A program made the position numbers and the translations under genes. Shown one piece after another: positions 61,059-64,000 of a stretch of DNA of 64,000 nucleotides. Below the pieces are notes generated by a model that saw only the letters and a program-made list of their open reading frames with translations, made no database searches and was not told the DNA's origin. The stretch lies in assembly GCA_006247105.1 (NCBI GenBank), contig CM016927.1, positions 248,001-312,000 on the forward strand. Reading direction: 5' to 3'. Within the stretch, counting starts at the first letter, position 1. Each line of letters opens with the position of its first letter. The stretch is from Giardia muris (lineage: Eukaryota > Fornicata > Diplomonadida > Hexamitidae).

Positions 61059-62627
61059 ATGAGCGGGCAAGTGCTTCGAGACCAAGCGATCATGCAGGAC
61101 GCCGAGGAGATGGTCAGAACGTGCCTCTCCCAGGTGGACAAGGACCCTGCAACGTTTCCCGAGGCTCTTGAGAAGCTCGAGAGCCACGAGCGTATCTCAC
61201 GTCTGTCTGGTGACACGGTTGGATTACCGATCTACGCCGCCGGCGTCCTTAAGCTCCATCTCGCCACTGGTCGCACTATGGAGGCCTTCGCGCTCCTCCA
61301 GAACATCTTCCGACGTCGCTCTCAGGCGGCTACGGCCATTACTGCTTGCTCCGACGTCCTCAATGAGAAGCTCTCCGAGTACAAGGATGGAGAGGATGAC
61401 GCGGCCCTTGAGCCCCTCCTTCGAGTCTTCGTCGACACCCTTCGGGGCGTCCTGGTTCTTGAGGCCCTTTATCTCCGCAGTGGACTACGCCTCATGCAGC
61501 TCTATCGGCGCATGGGAGATTCCGCGGGGGCTCTTCAGCTTGCAGAGACGCTGAGCATCGATACGGCTGGGACCATCACGTACATTGAGCGTCTTGAGGG
61601 CGTCCTGACTCAAATCGACGTCGCCCTCGCCTATGGAAAGATCGCCCTCGCCGAGCAGATCTCGAATCGAATCCGTGAGAAGGCTCTTAACGATGCGGTC
61701 GCTACCGTCGGACGAAGAGGCGACGAGGCTCTACTACGACGGTTTGAGGCCATTAGGCGTCGCTATTATCTTGCACTGTACCAAATCGCTCTTTCGGATC
61801 GGCGTTCGGCGCTCCTTGCGAGAGTAGGCTGGGAGGCGACGAAGACCTATCTCGTGGAGGCGGAACGGGCCCAACAGGAGGTGTGCTTCGGCGCAAAAAT
61901 CCCTGTTTGCCACACGGATGAGCAGTTGAACGAGGTTGCTCGGCTCTTGTCGACGGTTGTTGTCGCATGCCTTCTGGATGGCTTCTCAAGTACTCAATGG
62001 GTCGTTAGTGAGATGTGGGGGCGTGGTCTCTTTCCTAAGGACGCTTCTCAGGCTTGTCCGCGCGCATATCGTGCGATTGCTAGCCTGGTCCATCCCTTTG
62101 CTCGTGCCATTCTATCTCCAGAGTACAAGTACTGGCATGACATTGAAGCAGCGTTTAAGCCTCTTCAGTCAATGGCTCAGAGTGTCACTGCCCATAACGA
62201 GCTGCCCATGAATTCTAGAGGCGAGGAGAGCCGCACATTTCTGCTCGAGATGGATGGAACTACTGTTCACTTCGGACGTATTGATCTCTTCACGCAGGAG
62301 ACTGACGAGGAGGGTATCATGCGGCTTTGGCGACGTGTTCGAGACGCATACATCGAGTACCAGGTTTGTCGTGCAGCACGCTTCTATAAGGAGACGACTC
62401 TGCAGCAGCTGGCGGCCCTTGTCCATTGTGAGACCAGAGACGTGGAGCAGGCCTTGATGACGTACGAGGGGCATGTGGAGATCGACCGATTGACGGGGCA
62501 TATCTCACTAGAAAAGCCGATCCCACGTGAACGACGTCTTCGTGCATGGATGGAGGATACGCGTACCGCCATCACAAACATCGCTCGAGTCTCCCAGCTA
62601 GTCGAGATGGACGTCCTTACAAACTAG
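61059..62627 (+). CDS. RPN5: 26S proteasome lid subunit Rpn5
   Basis: A helical-repeat scaffold of the proteasome lid. The C-terminal PCI domain lies at about residues 370-455 (IEYQVCRAARFYKETTLQQLAALVHCETRDVEQAL, then GHVEIDRLTGHISLEKP), and this plus the terminal helix (WMEDTRTAITNIARVSQLVEMD) match Rpn5/PSMD12. The start is CC-A6-ATG at 61059; an ATG at 61044 would add five residues. Length 522 aa is close to the usual 450-460, a bit longer at the N-terminus. Its 3' end overlaps the Ap4A-phosphorylase-like gene by 30 bp. Confidence 0.92.
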   Translation: MSGQVLRDQAIMQDAEEMVRTCLSQVDKDPATFPEALEKLESHERISRLSGDTVGLPIYAAGVLKLHLATGRTMEAFALLQNIFRRRSQAATAITACSDVLNEKLSEYKDGEDDAALEPLLRVFVDTLRGVLVLEALYLRSGLRLMQLYRRMGDSAGALQLAETLSIDTAGTITYIERLEGVLTQIDVALAYGKIALAEQISNRIREKALNDAVATVGRRGDEALLRRFEAIRRRYYLALYQIALSDRRSALLARVGWEATKTYLVEAERAQQEVCFGAKIPVCHTDEQLNEVARLLSTVVVACLLDGFSSTQWVVSEMWGRGLFPKDASQACPRAYRAIASLVHPFARAILSPEYKYWHDIEAAFKPLQSMAQSVTAHNELPMNSRGEESRTFLLEMDGTTVHFGRIDLFTQETDEEGIMRLWRRVRDAYIEYQVCRAARFYKETTLQQLAALVHCETRDVEQALMTYEGHVEIDRLTGHISLEKPIPRERRLRAWMEDTRTAITNIARVSQLVEMDVLTN

Positions 62628-63557
62628 CCCCTCGCGAAGAATGGCGGCCATGCCTCGAGCTTCGATGGTAGTGCTCACGGCCTTCGAGGGACTGTACAAA
62701 TTCCCCGTGTAGCTGATGCTATTACATCCGACGCCTAGAGGGAAACCGGTGCTACGGACCCCAAGAAAACAGAATCCTTCCGCCAATAGGAAGGAATAGT
62801 CCTGATTGGCGTAATATGTCTCACTGGGCATAAGGCTTTCAATAGGGATGGAACCGTTTCTAGCCTCGGGAGGAAGGCGGAAGGTATGAGCACCTTCTTC
62901 TTCCTCTTCCTTATCATGAATGCTTGAGGCTTGACGAGTGAACAGGATTCCGCAGTAATTAAGTGCTATGCAGTAGTGAGAATAAAGGAGAGAAGGGTTT
63001 GGTGTTTCTGGACCGAATCTGACTACACAATGCTGTCGGCCCTCAAAGATGGGTACCTCAGTTGGCTGATTAAGAACCTGAAGGGTATTGACGATGTCCA
63101 TCAATGGGAAGGAGGAATCACGCGTCAAAGGTAGCCCAATGACATGTAGATGCTTTCGAGGTTGACTCGCGCCGGACTTCTGTCCACAGTTGAAAGCAAT
63201 GATGCACTTCTTCAGAAGGGGATGGATGATATGGAAGTCGTCTAAACAAAGAGGTTCCAATTGATGACGAAAGGTGATTGCGACTAATAAGAGATGAACG
63301 GGAAGGATGTTAAAACGGTTCCAGACCAGTCGTAAGTTCCCAACCGCTTGTGCAGAGGTCTGATCCTCTGGTGCAGGGTTTTTTAAGGCATCGATGCCAG
63401 TTGAAGCGGCTTGTTTTGCCGCCAACATCTCAATACGCTCCAGGATGGTAAAGCTGAGCCCACACTCCTGGTCTTTGATGACAAGTTCTGTAGTGGTAAT
63501 ACCAGTTGATCGTGGAGTAATCAAACACTCATTCAACGCGTCCAAAAGACTGTTCAT
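62598..63557 (-). CDS. Ap4A phosphorylase / ATP adenylyltransferase-like
   Basis: A HIT-related enzyme of the yeast Apa1/Apa2 type, which splits diadenosine tetraphosphate. VWNRFNILPVHLLLV (79-92) and FHIIHPLL match the family region, and SGASQPRKHLHVIGLP (128-143) is the catalytic motif. In yeast the motif is GASQPHKHLQ; here the first His is Arg and the Gln is His, while the nucleophilic His is retained, so activity is uncertain. Length 319 aa is typical. It converges with RPN5 (30-bp overlap) and its start is 8 bp from the next gene's stop. Family assignment is good; the substrate is inferred. Confidence 0.85.
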   Translation of the reverse strand: MNSLLDALNECLITPRSTGITTTELVIKDQECGLSFTILERIEMLAAKQAASTGIDALKNPAPEDQTSAQAVGNLRLVWNRFNILPVHLLLVAITFRHQLEPLCLDDFHIIHPLLKKCIIAFNCGQKSGASQPRKHLHVIGLPLTRDSSFPLMDIVNTLQVLNQPTEVPIFEGRQHCVVRFGPETPNPSLLYSHYCIALNYCGILFTRQASSIHDKEEEEEGAHTFRLPPEARNGSIPIESLMPSETYYANQDYSFLLAEGFCFLGVRSTGFPLGVGCNSISYTGNLYSPSKAVSTTIEARGMAAILREGLVCKDVHLD

Positions 63558-63565
63558 TTCCTATT

Positions 63566-64000
63566 CTACTCGCTAATTAAATCCAAGACTTGTAGAATAA
63601 GCCACCAGACAGAAACCTGAAGGATAACCCAAAGACGAACTATGAAGATATCAATGGGTCTTTGGAGGATCAGTTTTAAAGCCTGAAGAAGACTCAGCTG
63701 GTGATCCTGATCCAAGACTTCCCTGTAGACCGACTCCACCTCCGCCGCTATAGTATCTGGGGCATAAAGAGAACGTGCTTTAAGAGCAGCACATAGTCGT
63801 AACTTCCGATCGTCAAAGACACATGCCTCGACGACCTTATCTGCAATGAGCTCTGCTTGAGGCTCGCAAAGGAAGCGCGTAGCAAGGATGGGAGAGATAC
63901 TTTCATAGACAGCGGCTGCACCACCGACTCGTGTGCAGACCGTTACACACCCGGCTTGTAAAGCTTCCACTAAGAAGATCGAGAACGCTTCCATACGCGA
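63566..64000 (-). CDS. PIGA: PIG-A-like GPI GlcNAc-transferase, 5' end cut by window edge
   Basis: The C-terminal part (at least 144 residues) of a group 1 glycosyltransferase. The leading SRMEAFSIFLVEALQAGCVTVCTRVGG matches the glycosyltransferase B-domain motif (E..sl.EAfC....EA...G...vsTrVGG) of PIG-A/Gpi3. A C-terminal hydrophobic helix (LWVILQVSVWWLILQVLDLI) close to the end is as in PIG-A, which transfers N-acetylglucosamine to phosphatidylinositol at the ER. The N-terminal half is outside the window. Another GT4 transferase with a tail anchor is the alternative. Confidence 0.7.
   Translation of the reverse strand, partial: SRMEAFSIFLVEALQAGCVTVCTRVGGAAAVYESISPILATRFLCEPQAELIADKVVEACVFDDRKLRLCAALKARSLYAPDTIAAEVESVYREVLDQDHQLSLLQALKLILQRPIDIFIVRLWVILQVSVWWLILQVLDLISE

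Noticed and set aside
1..64000. tRNA, rRNA, CRISPR and transposon signals
   Set aside because: No T-loop with CCA-type acceptor, ribosomal segment, spaced direct repeats, reverse transcriptase or transposase was seen on either strand.

Overview
The window reads as nuclear DNA of a diplomonad protist of the genus Giardia. Evidence: protein-coding genes packed on both strands with gaps of 3 to about 180 bp and many short overlaps, no convincing introns, no gap over 300 bp, short A-rich tracts directly before start codons, and a Giardia-like gene set (ankyrin 'protein 21.1' family with coiled coils, an ankyrin-RING protein, a transmembrane cyclic-nucleotide phosphodiesterase, kinesin-3, divergent actin-related protein, a one-subunit-type mitosomal processing peptidase and a tiny Pam18). 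The base composition looks richer in G+C than I would expect for G. intestinalis, so a relative such as G. muris is possible; this is inference, not a database result.

Layout. 1-13392: two coiled-coil proteins (one cut by the left edge), a kinesin-3 motor, then a three-gene minus-strand block of a SAPS-like protein, a pseudokinase fused to a second SAPS-like region, and a kinase-fold-like protein. 13552-24681: a radical SAM enzyme, prefoldin subunit, CYTH protein, Trm5, membrane metallophosphoesterase, PWP1, PUF protein, coiled-coil protein, a strong RNA-like hairpin, an unknown protein and an actin-related protein. 24689-34155: ankyrin-RING protein, FHA-like protein, tail-anchored SNARE-like protein, XPF nuclease, RNase H2C-like protein, E2F factor, MORN protein and a small ankyrin protein. 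34139-50237: cytoskeletal-type coiled-coil proteins including an ADIP/SSX2IP-like one, Dom34/Pelota, the phosphodiesterase and two large converging 21.1 ankyrin/coiled-coil proteins. 50258-64000: two unknown proteins (one 1254 aa), a coiled-coil protein, a degenerate E1-like protein, mitosomal processing peptidase, SDR enzyme, PHD protein, Pam18, RRM protein, Rpn5, an Ap4A-phosphorylase-like enzyme and a PIG-A-like glycosyltransferase cut by the right edge.

Functional themes are cytoskeleton/basal body (kinesin-3, ADIP-like, Arp, coiled coils, 21.1 proteins), signalling (pseudokinase-SAPS block, phosphodiesterase, E2F), genome maintenance (XPF, RNase H2C-like), translation and ribosome quality control (Trm5, PWP1, Dom34, PUF), proteostasis (prefoldin, Rpn5, RING) and mitosome import (processing peptidase, Pam18). 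Genes are not in bacterial-type operons; each appears to have its own A-rich initiator, often shared between divergent neighbours. The most novel element is the SAPS/pseudokinase block at 6633-13392. Where the longest open frame begins with TTG or GTG, or an A-rich tract sits just before a later ATG, I moved the start to that ATG.
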